A stretch of 64,000 nucleotides of DNA from Desulfobulbaceae bacterium (GTDB lineage: Bacteria > Desulfobacterota > Desulfobulbia > Desulfobulbales > Desulfurivibrionaceae). Position numbers and translations under genes: made by a program. Each line of letters starts with the position of its first letter. Positions within the stretch are counted from its first letter, which is position 1. The DNA lies in the NCBI GenBank assembly GCA_004332195.1, contig SJBG01000009.1, positions 17,250 through 81,249 on the forward strand, written 5' to 3'. Of this stretch, positions 28,440 through 38,048 are shown piece by piece. A model generated the notes under the pieces. It was not told the DNA's origin, searched no databases, and was given only the letters and a program-made list of their open reading frames with translations.

Positions 28440-29033
28440 TTACCGGAGAATAACAAAATCAGCCCGTCGATTTAGCGACCAACAAGACTCATCACTTTCA
28501 AAACAGATCGGTCGCTCCTCACCAAAACTAATAGTTTCCAGACGGCCAGCGGTGACCCCCAGGTCCATCAAATATTTTTTGGCGCTCATGGCCCGACGCT
28601 CACCCAGGGCCAAGTTGTATTCACGGGTCCCGCGCTCATCGGCATTGCCTTCAATTCTCACCCGAACCAGCAGATTATCCAGCATAAAGTTACCGTTTTT
28701 GGTGATTCGCTCGGTCTGATCGGGGCGAATGTTAGAGCGGTCGAAGTCAAAATAAACCGGAAACAACGAAGCGGAAGTTCGGCCTTCAAGAACGGCCAGG
28801 TCGACATTACGATCACCGGTATCAGCCAGCAATTCTTCAGCGGCTGGTCCGGGCCAAATTTGAGCAGGCTCCCAAGCCGCGTGAGGCGGCGCGGTTTCAA
28901 TGATATTGGGCGGGTCAGCCGCGATCGGCGCGGCAGGGCCAACCTGGACCGGTCTGGCACAACCGAAGGTGAGCAGGGAAAACGCACAAACAATTGCCAC
29001 CGCGCCAATAAACCCTTTAAATTCCTTTTTCAT
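28440..29033 (-). CDS. pal: Peptidoglycan-associated lipoprotein Pal
   Basis: Outer-membrane lipoprotein of the Tol-Pal system that binds peptidoglycan. The signal peptide ends at a lipobox (LTFGCARPV). The C-terminal OmpA-like domain contains VYFDFDRSNIRPDQ, NADERGTREYNLALGERRA and a final RRADFVIL. At 197 residues it is slightly longer than average because of a Pro/Ala-rich linker. No tol genes are adjacent. Confidence 0.95.
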   Translation of the reverse strand: MKKEFKGFIGAVAIVCAFSLLTFGCARPVQVGPAAPIAADPPNIIETAPPHAAWEPAQIWPGPAAEELLADTGDRNVDLAVLEGRTSASLFPVYFDFDRSNIRPDQTERITKNGNFMLDNLLVRVRIEGNADERGTREYNLALGERRAMSAKKYLMDLGVTAGRLETISFGEERPICFESDESCWSLNRRADFVILR

Positions 29034-29344
29034 GAGTTCTTCTCCCTTATCTTAATTTTAGAACAACAGTTCAGTAAGAAAACGTTGTGTTTGCCCGCAA
29101 ACTTGGTTACAGTCCCCATCGTCGGTCACTATAAAAAAGAGAATCAAAAAGTCAAGATGTTTCGACATAATTATTGCAGTCGATGTGTTTCCCCGTTCAA
29201 GCTTTACTCTCACCCCCTAAATTCCCCCTTTTTTTCTTTTTGACAATTTCATAAAGTCAGGCTACCAAGGAGAGTTACTCGCGGGATTAGCTTGTGCCAC
29301 CTGCCGCCGGACAACTACGCCACCATCACCGCAAAGAGCAAAAC

Positions 29345-31534
29345 ATGAAACATCAAGATATCAGCCCCGGTAGTCTGCTGGCCACCGGCCCCCACGGAAC
29401 CTTCTTCGGCGTTTCCCAGGAATGCTTCAACCGGGTATGGCGGACCCTGACTGCTCCTGAGGGTAATTCCGTCATCTACGTTTCCATGGAGATCGGAGCC
29501 GACCGCGATGTTTATCACCCGGTGAAGGATCGGCTGGACAAACTGGCAAAAGGCAAGGATATTCCAGCCGAACTGCAGTATTATGTCGATAAGTTTACCA
29601 ACGGCCCCAGCAAAATTCCCGTTTACAGCGGGGGTTTGGGCGTTCTCGCCGGGGACACCCTAAAAAGCTTTGCCGATTGCCACATCCCGGTGGCGGCGGT
29701 CTCCCTGCTCTATCGGCGAGGATATTTTTCCCAACTGATTGACTTAAAGCTCGGTCAGGTAGTCTGGTCCCGAAAATGGTCGCCGGAGGAGGTTCCCGGC
29801 CTCTACCTGCTCCACCAACCCGGCGACCCAGCCACGCCACTCACCGTCGCGGTGGATTTTCATGATCGTGAAGACCAACTCATACGGGCGGAAGCCAAAC
29901 TCTGGATGAAACTAGAGATCGGCAACGAGCTTGATTTTTTTGTGCCGGAAATCATGCTCGATTACGATCTGCCCGAGACCCCGGATTGGATCAGAAAAGT
30001 ATCGGAACAGCTCTATGACAGCAGTTCGGAGACGGCCAAGGTCATCCAACGTCGACTACTGGGGGCCGGGGTCCTACCGGCGATGCGGGCCCTGGGGTTT
30101 AGCGCCAAAACTATTCATCTCAATGAACAGCATGGGGTGGTTCTGGTGCTGGCCTTGATCACCGAGATCCTCCATCGCCGACTGGGCGACGATTTTCGTA
30201 ACCAAGCCAGCGATCAAGCTATTTTGCAGGCCGCCGATGAAGCGGCCCGCCAGGTGGTTTACACCATCCACACCTCGGTCAAGGCCGGCCACGACCGCTT
30301 CCCCCGCGCTATTTATCACGGCCTGGAACATTCTTTTTACCGCCGGATCCTGCGTCTGCTGGCCTTGGATGAGCAAAATCCGGAGCAATACAACTTCACC
30401 ACCCTGGCCATGCGAATCAACCGGGCCACCAACAGCGTCAGCCGCCTCCACCGGGAAGTCACCCGATCCCAGTTCCACCAGTACCGCGACCGAATCAGCG
30501 CCGTTACCAACGGGGTCCATCACCTTACCTGGATCAGCGACGCCAAGGCGGCGGTTTACGATTGTTTCCCTGAATTGGCCGGCTGGCGCCGCGACCCCAG
30601 CGTTTTCGGCCAAGCCTCAGCCCTTTGCCAAAATCCCCAGTTTCGACAAGATTTCGCGGCAGCCTGGCAAAAAGACGGAGACATCCTGATCTCGCACCTC
30701 AACGGCATGCTCGCCCAGCATCGTCGGCAGCGGTTCTCTACCTGGATTGATCCCCCCAACCACCTTTCTTACCTGGAAGACGCGAAAGGTCGACTGGAGA
30801 CCGGGGTCTTCACCTTCGGCTTTGCCCGGCGTTTTTCCACCTACAAGCGAGCCGATCTGATTTTTGATGATCTTGACCGGCTGGCCGCCATCCTTGTCAC
30901 CAACCAGTGGCCGATCAATTTCGTTTACGCCGGCAAGGCCCATCCCGCCGACAAGCCGGGTCAGGAGTTAATCAAAAGCATTATCAATATCCAGGAAGAG
31001 CTTTACCACAAGACAAACGGACTGGCCCGGCTGGTCTTTGTCCCCGATTACGACATGGCAATGGCCAAGATGATGGTGGCCGGTTGCCACGCCTGGCTCA
31101 ACAGCCCCAAACGGCCTTTGGAGGCCAGCGGCACCAGCGGGATGAAAGCCGCGATGAACGGAGTGCCCAATGTCAGCATTATGGACGGTTGGTGGGTGGA
31201 GGGTTATCACGCGGGCCAAACCGGCTGGAAGTTTGGTTACGAAGGCCCGATTCAGGCCGAGCTGCTCAGCGAGCACTTATCAGACCTTCTCTATCAGCAG
31301 GATGCCGCCTCATTTTATGAAATGCTACCGAACCTGCTTGGGGCCTTTTATCACCAACCGAATCGAGCCGACTACCTGGACCGTTGCATTATGAACCTGG
31401 CCCTTAACTGTCCGATTTTTAACACCCACCGGATGGCGGCGGAGTACGTAGATCGTTATCAGCTTGTGTTGCCACCAACCGTCGACGCGCGGATAAGAAA
31501 ATTCCGCGCCCTTTATCAGAGCGATCTTCCGTGA
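29345..31534 (+). CDS. glgP: Alpha-glucan (glycogen/maltodextrin) phosphorylase
   Basis: Releases glucose 1-phosphate from alpha-glucans. This is the compact family of about 730 residues. The pyridoxal-phosphate lysine is in ASGTSGMKAAMNG (Lys601), with HLNEQHG, FARRFSTYKRADLI and GKAHPADKPGQELIKSI as further conserved blocks. I prefer ATG 29345 (MKHQDISPGSLLATGPHG), with an AAGAG site before it, over the GTG at 29294. A TTGACA at 29240 with a weak -10 lies upstream. The 311 bases before the start hold no other gene. Confidence 0.94.
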   Translation: MKHQDISPGSLLATGPHGTFFGVSQECFNRVWRTLTAPEGNSVIYVSMEIGADRDVYHPVKDRLDKLAKGKDIPAELQYYVDKFTNGPSKIPVYSGGLGVLAGDTLKSFADCHIPVAAVSLLYRRGYFSQLIDLKLGQVVWSRKWSPEEVPGLYLLHQPGDPATPLTVAVDFHDREDQLIRAEAKLWMKLEIGNELDFFVPEIMLDYDLPETPDWIRKVSEQLYDSSSETAKVIQRRLLGAGVLPAMRALGFSAKTIHLNEQHGVVLVLALITEILHRRLGDDFRNQASDQAILQAADEAARQVVYTIHTSVKAGHDRFPRAIYHGLEHSFYRRILRLLALDEQNPEQYNFTTLAMRINRATNSVSRLHREVTRSQFHQYRDRISAVTNGVHHLTWISDAKAAVYDCFPELAGWRRDPSVFGQASALCQNPQFRQDFAAAWQKDGDILISHLNGMLAQHRRQRFSTWIDPPNHLSYLEDAKGRLETGVFTFGFARRFSTYKRADLIFDDLDRLAAILVTNQWPINFVYAGKAHPADKPGQELIKSIINIQEELYHKTNGLARLVFVPDYDMAMAKMMVAGCHAWLNSPKRPLEASGTSGMKAAMNGVPNVSIMDGWWVEGYHAGQTGWKFGYEGPIQAELLSEHLSDLLYQQDAASFYEMLPNLLGAFYHQPNRADYLDRCIMNLALNCPIFNTHRMAAEYVDRYQLVLPPTVDARIRKFRALYQSDLP

Positions 31535-31570
31535 TAAGCGGTTTTTCGTAGCAAGTGGTGGATAAACAAA

Positions 31571-32404
31571 ATGTGGAATTCCAAGGATATCTACTTTATC
31601 TCAGATAGTACCGGCATCTTGGCTAGCAACCTGGGTCATGCCATGATACGTCAGTTCCCCGCGATAAGCTTTCACGAAGAGCGTTTTCCTTTTATCGTGA
31701 CCCCGGAAGAGGCGGGGAAAACCCTGGCCTATATTCTCAAACATTCGGGGGGGCGGCGACCCATTATTTTCAGCACCATCGTGAGCGAAGAACTTCGCCG
31801 GATTTTCGATCACCCCGAGGTGGAGTTGTTCGACGTTTTTGCGGCCTTTCTTGAGCGGCTAGAGGGTTTCTTGGAAGCCAGGGCCCTGCGAGTACCGGGG
31901 TTTTCCCGGCACGAGGACAATATCTCGATGGCCAAGCGGGTGGAGGCCATTCATTTCACTCTCGAACACGACGACGGGATCAAGCTCGACGAGGTTGACG
32001 AGGCCGAGGTAATTCTGCTGGGGGTTTCCCGGACCGGCAAGACCCCGGTTTGTGTCTATATGGCTACCCAGATGGGCCTAAAAGCCGCCAACTTCCCCTT
32101 AACCGCCGAACACCTTTGGGAATACCGACTGCCGGAATTGCTGCGGCGCAATGCCTCCCGGGCGGTGGGCCTGACCACCAACCCGGAGTTGCTGCACAAC
32201 GTGCGGGAAAAACGTTACAAGAATAGTGACTATGCCAAGCTGAGCACCTGTAGCCAGGAGATCAGCTTGGCCGAGCAGATTTTCCGTAACTACAACGTAC
32301 CTATCATCTCCACCGCCGGCAAATCCATCGAGGAAATTGCCACCCAGATCGCTCAGGAACTAGGAATCAGCAAAAAATTGGCAAACATTAACCTGATTTC
32401 CTGA
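31571..32404 (+). CDS. ppsR: PPDK/PEP synthetase regulatory protein (DUF299)
   Basis: Bifunctional serine/threonine kinase and Pi-dependent phosphorylase that switches PEP synthetase or pyruvate phosphate dikinase. The N-terminus IYFISDSTGILASNLGHAMI and the P-loop GVSRTGKTPVCVYMA are diagnostic, and NFPL and the ending SIEEIA also fit. At 277 residues it has normal length. It follows glycogen phosphorylase by 36 bases, linking glycogen use with pyruvate/PEP control. The target enzyme is not in the window, so PPDK versus PEPS is open. Confidence 0.93.
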   Translation: MWNSKDIYFISDSTGILASNLGHAMIRQFPAISFHEERFPFIVTPEEAGKTLAYILKHSGGRRPIIFSTIVSEELRRIFDHPEVELFDVFAAFLERLEGFLEARALRVPGFSRHEDNISMAKRVEAIHFTLEHDDGIKLDEVDEAEVILLGVSRTGKTPVCVYMATQMGLKAANFPLTAEHLWEYRLPELLRRNASRAVGLTTNPELLHNVREKRYKNSDYAKLSTCSQEISLAEQIFRNYNVPIISTAGKSIEEIATQIAQELGISKKLANINLIS

Positions 32405-32420
32405 TCTTCGCCTTTTTTTT

Positions 32421-32443
32421 AAGCTGACGGCTAACAGCTTTTT
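32421..32443 (+). terminator. Weak intrinsic terminator after the DUF299 gene
   Basis: AAGCTG and CAGCTT form a 6-bp stem with an 8-base loop, followed by TTTTC. It lies between the convergent DUF299 gene and ilvD. Confidence 0.5.
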
Positions 32444-32455
32444 CAAATCAGATCC

Positions 32456-34117
32456 TTATTTAACAATGGCGCCGGTACTTCCGGAGCTGACTCTGGTCGC
32501 GTAGCGAGCCACATAACCGCTGGTAATTTTGGGGGGCGGTGGCGACCAACCGCTTCGGCGTTTTTTTAGTTCGATGGCGCTCACTTGCAGCTCCAGGCGA
32601 CGATTGGGGATATCAATGACGATTTCATCTCCTTCGGCCACCAAGGCGATGGGGCCACCATCGGCGGCTTCCGGCGAGACATGACCGATACAGGCCCCCT
32701 GAGTGCCCCCGCTGAAACGGCCATCGGTGACCAGCGCCACCTGCTTGCTCAGGCCCATACCGACAATGGCGGCGGTGGGTGCGAGCATTTCCGGCATTCC
32801 CGGTCCACCCCTGGGCCCACTGTAGCGGATGACCACCACATCGCCGGGCTTGATTTCGCCCGCCAAAATAGCGTTGTGCGCCGCACTCTCGCCATCAAAG
32901 ACCCGAGCCGGTCCACGATGAACCAACATCTCCTCGGCTACCGCCGATTGCTTGACCACCGCGCCATCCGGGGCTAGGTTGCCGTACAGTATACTAATCC
33001 CACCCACCTGGCGATAAGGGTTGCTCAGTGGTCGAATTACTTCGGAATTATGAACTTTGACCCCCTGAAGGTTTTCCCGCAGGGTCTTGCCGGTGACCGT
33101 CATTACCTCCAGGCTGAGCCCGGCGTCGCCCCGGCTAAGCTCATACATCACCGCCGTCACCCCCCCAGCCTCGTCTAACTGCTGCACACTGTGCGGGCCG
33201 CCGGGCAGCAGGCTGGCGATATGGGGAGCTCGGAGACCAACCTCGTTGAAGCGGGCCATGGTCAACTCAACCTTGGCCTCGTGGGCGATAGCCAGGATAT
33301 GCAGCACGGTGTTGGTGGAGCAGCCCAGGGCCATATCCACCGCGATCGCATTATCAAAGGCCGCAGCCGTGGCGATATCACGGGGCCGGATGTTTTCCTT
33401 AAGCAGATGGAGCACCGTCATCCCGGCCTCCTTGGCCAGGCGAATCCGGGCGGAAGCCACGGCCGGAATGGTGCCGTTGCCCGGCAATCCCAGGCCGATG
33501 GCCTCGGTCAGGCAGTTCATCGAATTGGCGGTGAACATTCCGGCGCAGGAACCGCATCCGGGACAGGCTTTCTCCTCCAGCTCGGTCAAGTCCTCCACAC
33601 TCATGGTGTTGGCCCGAACTTTTCCCACCCCTTCAAAAACACTGACCAGGTTCACATCATTGCCCCGAAAACGGCCGGTGAGCATGGGTCCGCCACTGAC
33701 CACCAAAGCGGGAATGTTGAGCCGAAGCATGGCCATCAACATCCCTGGGGTGATCTTGTCGCAGTTGGGCACCAAGACCATCGCATCGAAGGGATGGGCC
33801 ATGGCCATGATTTCCACGGAGTCGGCAATGATCTCTCGGCTGGGCAGGGAATACTTCATGCCCAGATGATTCATCGCCAGACCATCGCAAACCCCGATGG
33901 TGGAAAAGGCTATGGGGGTTCCGCCAGCCATCCTTACCCCGGTTTTAACCGCCTCCACAATCCGATCAAGATGAATATGACCAGGAATAATCTCATTGTG
34001 GGCGTGGGCAATTCCCACCAATGGTCGACGAATTTCCTCATCGGTGTAGCCCATGGCCTTCAACAGCGACCGGTGGGGCGCCCGCTCCAGTCCTTTTCGC
34101 ATCGCGTCACTTCTCAT
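32456..34117 (-). CDS. ilvD: Dihydroxy-acid dehydratase
   Basis: Iron-sulfur enzyme of branched-chain amino acid synthesis that dehydrates dihydroxy-acids to keto-acids. The cluster cysteines are in [22 protein letters not shown] and [20 protein letters not shown], and [19 protein letters not shown] is the C-terminal signature. At 553 residues it is typical of the shorter group. ATG 34117 has GGAGG 8 bases before it. It is monocistronic here. Confidence 0.97.
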   Translation of the reverse strand: MRSDAMRKGLERAPHRSLLKAMGYTDEEIRRPLVGIAHAHNEIIPGHIHLDRIVEAVKTGVRMAGGTPIAFSTIGVCDGLAMNHLGMKYSLPSREIIADSVEIMAMAHPFDAMVLVPNCDKITPGMLMAMLRLNIPALVVSGGPMLTGRFRGNDVNLVSVFEGVGKVRANTMSVEDLTELEEKACPGCGSCAGMFTANSMNCLTEAIGLGLPGNGTIPAVASARIRLAKEAGMTVLHLLKENIRPRDIATAAAFDNAIAVDMALGCSTNTVLHILAIAHEAKVELTMARFNEVGLRAPHIASLLPGGPHSVQQLDEAGGVTAVMYELSRGDAGLSLEVMTVTGKTLRENLQGVKVHNSEVIRPLSNPYRQVGGISILYGNLAPDGAVVKQSAVAEEMLVHRGPARVFDGESAAHNAILAGEIKPGDVVVIRYSGPRGGPGMPEMLAPTAAIVGMGLSKQVALVTDGRFSGGTQGACIGHVSPEAADGGPIALVAEGDEIVIDIPNRRLELQVSAIELKKRRSGWSPPPPKITSGYVARYATRVSSGSTGAIVK

Positions 34118-34593
34118 GCCTTGATCCTCCTTGTTCTTTTTGTTTCATCGTTCGGGGGGAGCGAACATCAAAAAAAGCTGGCAATAGTTCACTAGGGCTA
34201 TTAAATTCAGCGGAATTCAAAACTGTAAAAGATCAATTCACCAGTGCCCCAGTTTCGTTTATTGGGACCTTAAAGCATAGTTTGCTATGTTATAAGAAGG
34301 CCAAAATGGGCGAAGCTCTGGGGTGTTGATAAACTTTTATCAACCGGAATCTACGCAAGCAGCCACCAACTGTCAAGCAAAAGTCCACGACTAAAACACG
34401 CAAAAAGTGAGGAATAAATAAAAGGAACAAATAAAAGGAACAGGCTTGTCTATTTTGTCGGAGAACGGTAGAATCAAGCATGCAAATCGCAAGCAAAAAT
34501 AATAATTTAACCTCATCATCCTCTCGCTTTGGGCGCAACCGTTGGCCCATCGCCTGTTCGCCGTCTGGCGCATTTTTTCAGGACACCTGCTGC
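34118..34593. other. Gene-free stretch between ilvD and a radical SAM gene
   Basis: No supported ORF. It contains the candidate RNA hairpin at 34243-34327 and, right after it, a perfect 8-bp inverted repeat TTGATAAA/TTTATCAA (34326-34343). Divergent promoters for ilvD and the radical SAM gene are expected here. Confidence 0.6.
34243..34327 (+). ncRNA. Candidate structured RNA, copy B (upstream of radical SAM gene)
   Basis: An 85-base foldback. AGTGCCCCAG (34243-34252) pairs with CTGGGGTGTT (34318-34327). GTTTCGTTTATT pairs with AATGGGCGAAGC through twelve positions including four G-U. The apex GCATAG-TTTG-CTATGT is at 34275-34290. The core aligns with copy A at 24179-24279. G-U usage indicates a plus-strand transcript, the same strand as the next gene. 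Confidence 0.5.
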
Positions 34594-35601
34594 ATGAAAT
34601 TCATTTTCGGCCCGGTCAATTCCCGTCGACTCGGCATATCTCTCGGCATCGACCTGCTGCCGCCTAAAACCTGTAATTTCAACTGTATCTATTGCGAGGT
34701 CGGCCCCACCACAGACTTCGCCACTGAACGCGGGGAATACACCGATACCGCCGCCATCATTGATGAGATCGACGTCTTTGGGGCCAACCAAGCTGCGGTG
34801 AGCCGTTTGGACATTCTGACCATTACCGCCTCCGGCGAACCTACCTTGCACGCTGGGCTGGGTCGCATCATCGAACACCTTAAAAAGAACATCGCCAAAC
34901 CGGTGGCGGTGTTGACCAACGGCTCTCTTTTGCACCTGGCCGAGGTGCGCCGAGAACTTGCCGCGGCTGATATCGTCATTCCTTCCCTTGATGCGGCCCG
35001 AGAGGCAAGTTTTCGCAAAATCAACCGACCGACCGCCGCTTGCCGTCTAGAACAAGTCATCACCGGGTTAGCCGATTTTTGCCGGGACTTTAACGGTCGC
35101 TGCTGGCTGGAAGTTCTGTTGGCCCGGGGAATCAACGACCGACCCGAGGATCTGGCCGCCCTGGTGGCCGCGGCGCAGCGGATCAAACCGGAACGAATCC
35201 AACTGAACACCGTGGTTCGCCCACCGATAGAGGCTTACGCCCTCCCCCTGACTCTCGATGAAATGCGAGCCGCCGCCGCCATTTTTCCGGGACCGGTGGA
35301 TATTCTGACCGATTATACCCCGGGGACATCGACCGCCGTCGTCGCAGAGCCCTTGACCGCAACAAAGGGCCAGCTTAAAGATATTGAGCGCCGGAGAGAG
35401 GCGGTGCTGCATCTTCTGCAGCGCCGCCCTTGCACCGCCACCGACGTAAGCGTTGCGCTGGGACTTCCGTCGCAGGAAGTCGCCGCCGCCCTTGAACACC
35501 TGCGGGAGCTTGGCCGGATCGAGCCAAGCAGTCATCGCGACAAAGAATACTTTATCGTCTTGCCGCAACGGCAAGAACCACTACCGGATAAAAACTTATG
35601 A
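34594..35601 (+). CDS. Radical SAM protein with C-terminal winged helix
   Basis: About 335 residues. The N-terminal block FGPVNSRRLGISLGIDLLPP precedes the cluster motif CNFNCIYC, followed by the SAM-binding ITASGEPTLH (GEP motif). This arrangement belongs to a widespread uncharacterised group (COG0731-like). The last 70 residues look like a winged helix (RREAVLHLLQRRP, then SQEVAAALEHLRELGRI). I prefer ATG 34594, where the family begins; the ORF extends 38 codons upstream. The substrate is unknown. The stop overlaps an ATG (ATGA). Confidence 0.87.
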   Translation: MKFIFGPVNSRRLGISLGIDLLPPKTCNFNCIYCEVGPTTDFATERGEYTDTAAIIDEIDVFGANQAAVSRLDILTITASGEPTLHAGLGRIIEHLKKNIAKPVAVLTNGSLLHLAEVRRELAAADIVIPSLDAAREASFRKINRPTAACRLEQVITGLADFCRDFNGRCWLEVLLARGINDRPEDLAALVAAAQRIKPERIQLNTVVRPPIEAYALPLTLDEMRAAAAIFPGPVDILTDYTPGTSTAVVAEPLTATKGQLKDIERRREAVLHLLQRRPCTATDVSVALGLPSQEVAAALEHLRELGRIEPSSHRDKEYFIVLPQRQEPLPDKNL

Positions 35602-35688
35602 GCGGCGCGGAATCCCGCTCCGTTTCAGGCCGAGTCAGTCAAGGGCTGGGCCGTAAAAAAAAACAACAAGATGGAGGAAAACGGCAAG

Positions 35689-37821
35689 ATGCCGCAAGAT
35701 CAGCAAAACCAAGCAGACCACGATGAACCTGGATCCAGGGTTGGTGTAAAACCCGCGACCAGCGCCCAACTGGAATCCGCTCGAGAAAAACCCGAGCAGC
35801 AAGACCGCAAAGATGCCGCCGTCGTCGACCCGGGGGCCATCCCCGCCGCTGCCGCCCAAAAACCGGGGCGCAGTCCTTCGGCCCGACGTCGGGAACAAAG
35901 AGCCCGAGCCAAGGAAAGAGCGGCGACTAAAGACTCGGCTGATACTAGTCCCCAGGTTGCCGGGGTAACGGCCGCAACCGTCAGGCAACAAAAAAGCCAC
36001 ACCGACGACAAAATCCCAAGTAAGGCCGGCAGCTTGTCTAAAGCCGCAAACCAGGGATCTACAAGTCTCAACAAGACGATAAAAACCCCGGTCGGTGACG
36101 ACGCTGGCGCCATTTTGGCCGACACCGTCTCAGCCGGGAACGTACTAGCGGAGACGGCGCCGACAGGGACTTTATCGGCTGACCAGAAAACGGCGACCAA
36201 ACCAGCCGCCCCAAAAAGAAAACGTCCGGTGAGTAAACGGGGCAAGCAACGCCAGGCCGAGGAGAAAAAATCGACTTTTGAATCCGCAAGCGCCGACAGT
36301 CCGGGCGATGAAACCCCCCCGGTCAGCGGGACTCACTGTAAGCTGTTGATCAATACCGACGAGCCGGAGGAGTGTCGTTTGGCGCTGGTGGAAAACGGCA
36401 AGGTGGAGGGTTTTTACATCGAATCGAAGAGTCGGGCCCAGTACAAAGGCAACATTTATAAGGGCCGGATCACTTCGGTCGAGGCCAACCTCCAGGCGGC
36501 CTTCGTTGATATCGGCCTGCCCAAAAACGGTTTTCTCTCTTTCAGTGAGATTCACCCGGAATACTACACAAAAAAAGTCGACCCCGACACCCACTGGAAA
36601 GACCTGAAAATTCAGGAGGTGATCAAGAAAAGCCAAGAGGTCCTGGTGGAAGTGGTCAAGGAGGCCGCCGGCAACAAGGGGCCCAGCCTCACCACCTACA
36701 TTTCTCTGCCGGGCCGTTGTCTGGTGTTGATGCCGGGCAGTGACAGCGCTGGAATTTCGCGCAAAATCGACGATGAGGTCAAGCGTCGCAAACTCCGGGA
36801 GATGGCGGAGGCACTCAATATTCCCGAGGGGATCGGTTATATCGTCCGCACCGCCAGCCAGGAAATAACCAAAACCGCGCTCAATCAGGATTTACGCTAT
36901 CTCCTTAATCTCTGGGAAGAGATCAGGAAAACCGGCCAGGAGGTTGCTGCTCCGGCCCTGGTCTATCAGGAACAGAATATCATCTCTCGCTTTCTCCGCG
37001 ACCACTACACCACCGATATCAAGGAGATCCTGGTGGACGCCGAAGATGCCGCCGAACAGGTTCGCGACTTTCTGCAACTGCTGCCGGCGATTCAGCGACG
37101 CAAAACCACGGTCAAGCTCCATCAGGGCAGTCAGCCAATTTTTCACCAGTACCATGTGGAAAAACAAATCGAACAAATGTTTCAACCCACCATTCCCCTG
37201 GCCTCCGGGGGATCCATCGTAATCAATCCCACCGAGGCCCTGGTGGCCATCGATGTCAATTCGGGCCGTACCGCCGCTAAAGACCGCGATTTTGAGGCGA
37301 GCATCTTTATCGCCAACATGGAGGCGGCGGAAGAATTGGCCCGCCAGCTACGGATGCGCGATTTAGGTGGCCTGATTGTGGTCGACTTCATCGATATGCG
37401 CAGTGCCGCCCATACCCGTGAAGTGGAGAAAAGGGTGCGGGAGTGCATGAAAAAGGACAAGGCCAAGGTGGATTTTTCCCGGATCTCCAAGTTTGGCCTG
37501 ATGCAGATCTCCCGCCAAAAAATGGCGGCGCCAATCCAGACCACCAGCTACAAGACTTGTCCCAATTGCGAGGGCCGAGGCATGATCCCCTCGGTGGAGA
37601 ATCTGGCCTTAAGCCACCTGCGCCAGTTGCAGACCGGCCTGAGCCGCCGCAGGTCCAAAAAGGTAAATCTTTCCCTGCCGATGGATGTAGGCCAGTATAT
37701 TCTCAACAAAAAACGGGAGGATTTGCTGGAATTGGAAAAGGAGTATCAAGCGGACATCATTATCGAAGTTGACCCAACCATGCCGCCGGCCGGCATTAAA
37801 ATTGACTTCAGGCTATCTTGA
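35689..37821 (+). CDS. rng: Ribonuclease E/G family endoribonuclease
   Basis: Endonuclease for rRNA maturation and mRNA decay. About 205 N-terminal residues are low-complexity, charged and Ala/Pro-rich. The catalytic part starts near CKLLINTDEPEECRLALVE, has an S1 RNA-binding domain (GNIYKGRITSVEANLQAAFV), the DNase-I-like metal site (VAIDVNSGRTA, VVDFIDM) and the zinc-link CPNCEGRG. ATG 35689 has GGAGG 11 bases upstream and is better than ATG 35671, which has none. The last three codons and the TGA lie in MITE-like copy 4. Without the insertion the gene would read DFIRS-stop instead of DFRLS-stop. Confidence 0.93.
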   Translation: MPQDQQNQADHDEPGSRVGVKPATSAQLESAREKPEQQDRKDAAVVDPGAIPAAAAQKPGRSPSARRREQRARAKERAATKDSADTSPQVAGVTAATVRQQKSHTDDKIPSKAGSLSKAANQGSTSLNKTIKTPVGDDAGAILADTVSAGNVLAETAPTGTLSADQKTATKPAAPKRKRPVSKRGKQRQAEEKKSTFESASADSPGDETPPVSGTHCKLLINTDEPEECRLALVENGKVEGFYIESKSRAQYKGNIYKGRITSVEANLQAAFVDIGLPKNGFLSFSEIHPEYYTKKVDPDTHWKDLKIQEVIKKSQEVLVEVVKEAAGNKGPSLTTYISLPGRCLVLMPGSDSAGISRKIDDEVKRRKLREMAEALNIPEGIGYIVRTASQEITKTALNQDLRYLLNLWEEIRKTGQEVAAPALVYQEQNIISRFLRDHYTTDIKEILVDAEDAAEQVRDFLQLLPAIQRRKTTVKLHQGSQPIFHQYHVEKQIEQMFQPTIPLASGGSIVINPTEALVAIDVNSGRTAAKDRDFEASIFIANMEAAEELARQLRMRDLGGLIVVDFIDMRSAAHTREVEKRVRECMKKDKAKVDFSRISKFGLMQISRQKMAAPIQTTSYKTCPNCEGRGMIPSVENLALSHLRQLQTGLSRRRSKKVNLSLPMDVGQYILNKKREDLLELEKEYQADIIIEVDPTMPPAGIKIDFRLS

Positions 37822-37984
37822 AAAATTAGCTATTTTGTTCGAGTTTGCGGCACGTAAAAAAAATGGTTGACCGATGCCGGTCAACAAGGGAACTTATTAC
37901 CGCAGTCATATCGTTGATATTCCGAGGATAATTTTTTGAACATAACGCAGAGATCGGGCGAAAGAGCAATTTTTCAAGGTGGCC
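37811..37984 (+). repeat. MITE-like element, copy 4 (long form)
   Basis: A 174-bp copy flanked by a perfect TTCA duplication (37807-37810 and 37985-37988). Compared with short copies it carries about 34 extra bases with a perfect hairpin, TTGACCG-ATGC-CGGTCAA (37867-37884). Its first bases supply the final codons and stop of the RNase E/G gene. Confidence 0.92.
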
Positions 37985-38048
37985 TTCATCCGGAGTTAAC
38001 TGAACATTATGTAGACTGCCGACCTTACCGGATCCACCAACCGACCGT

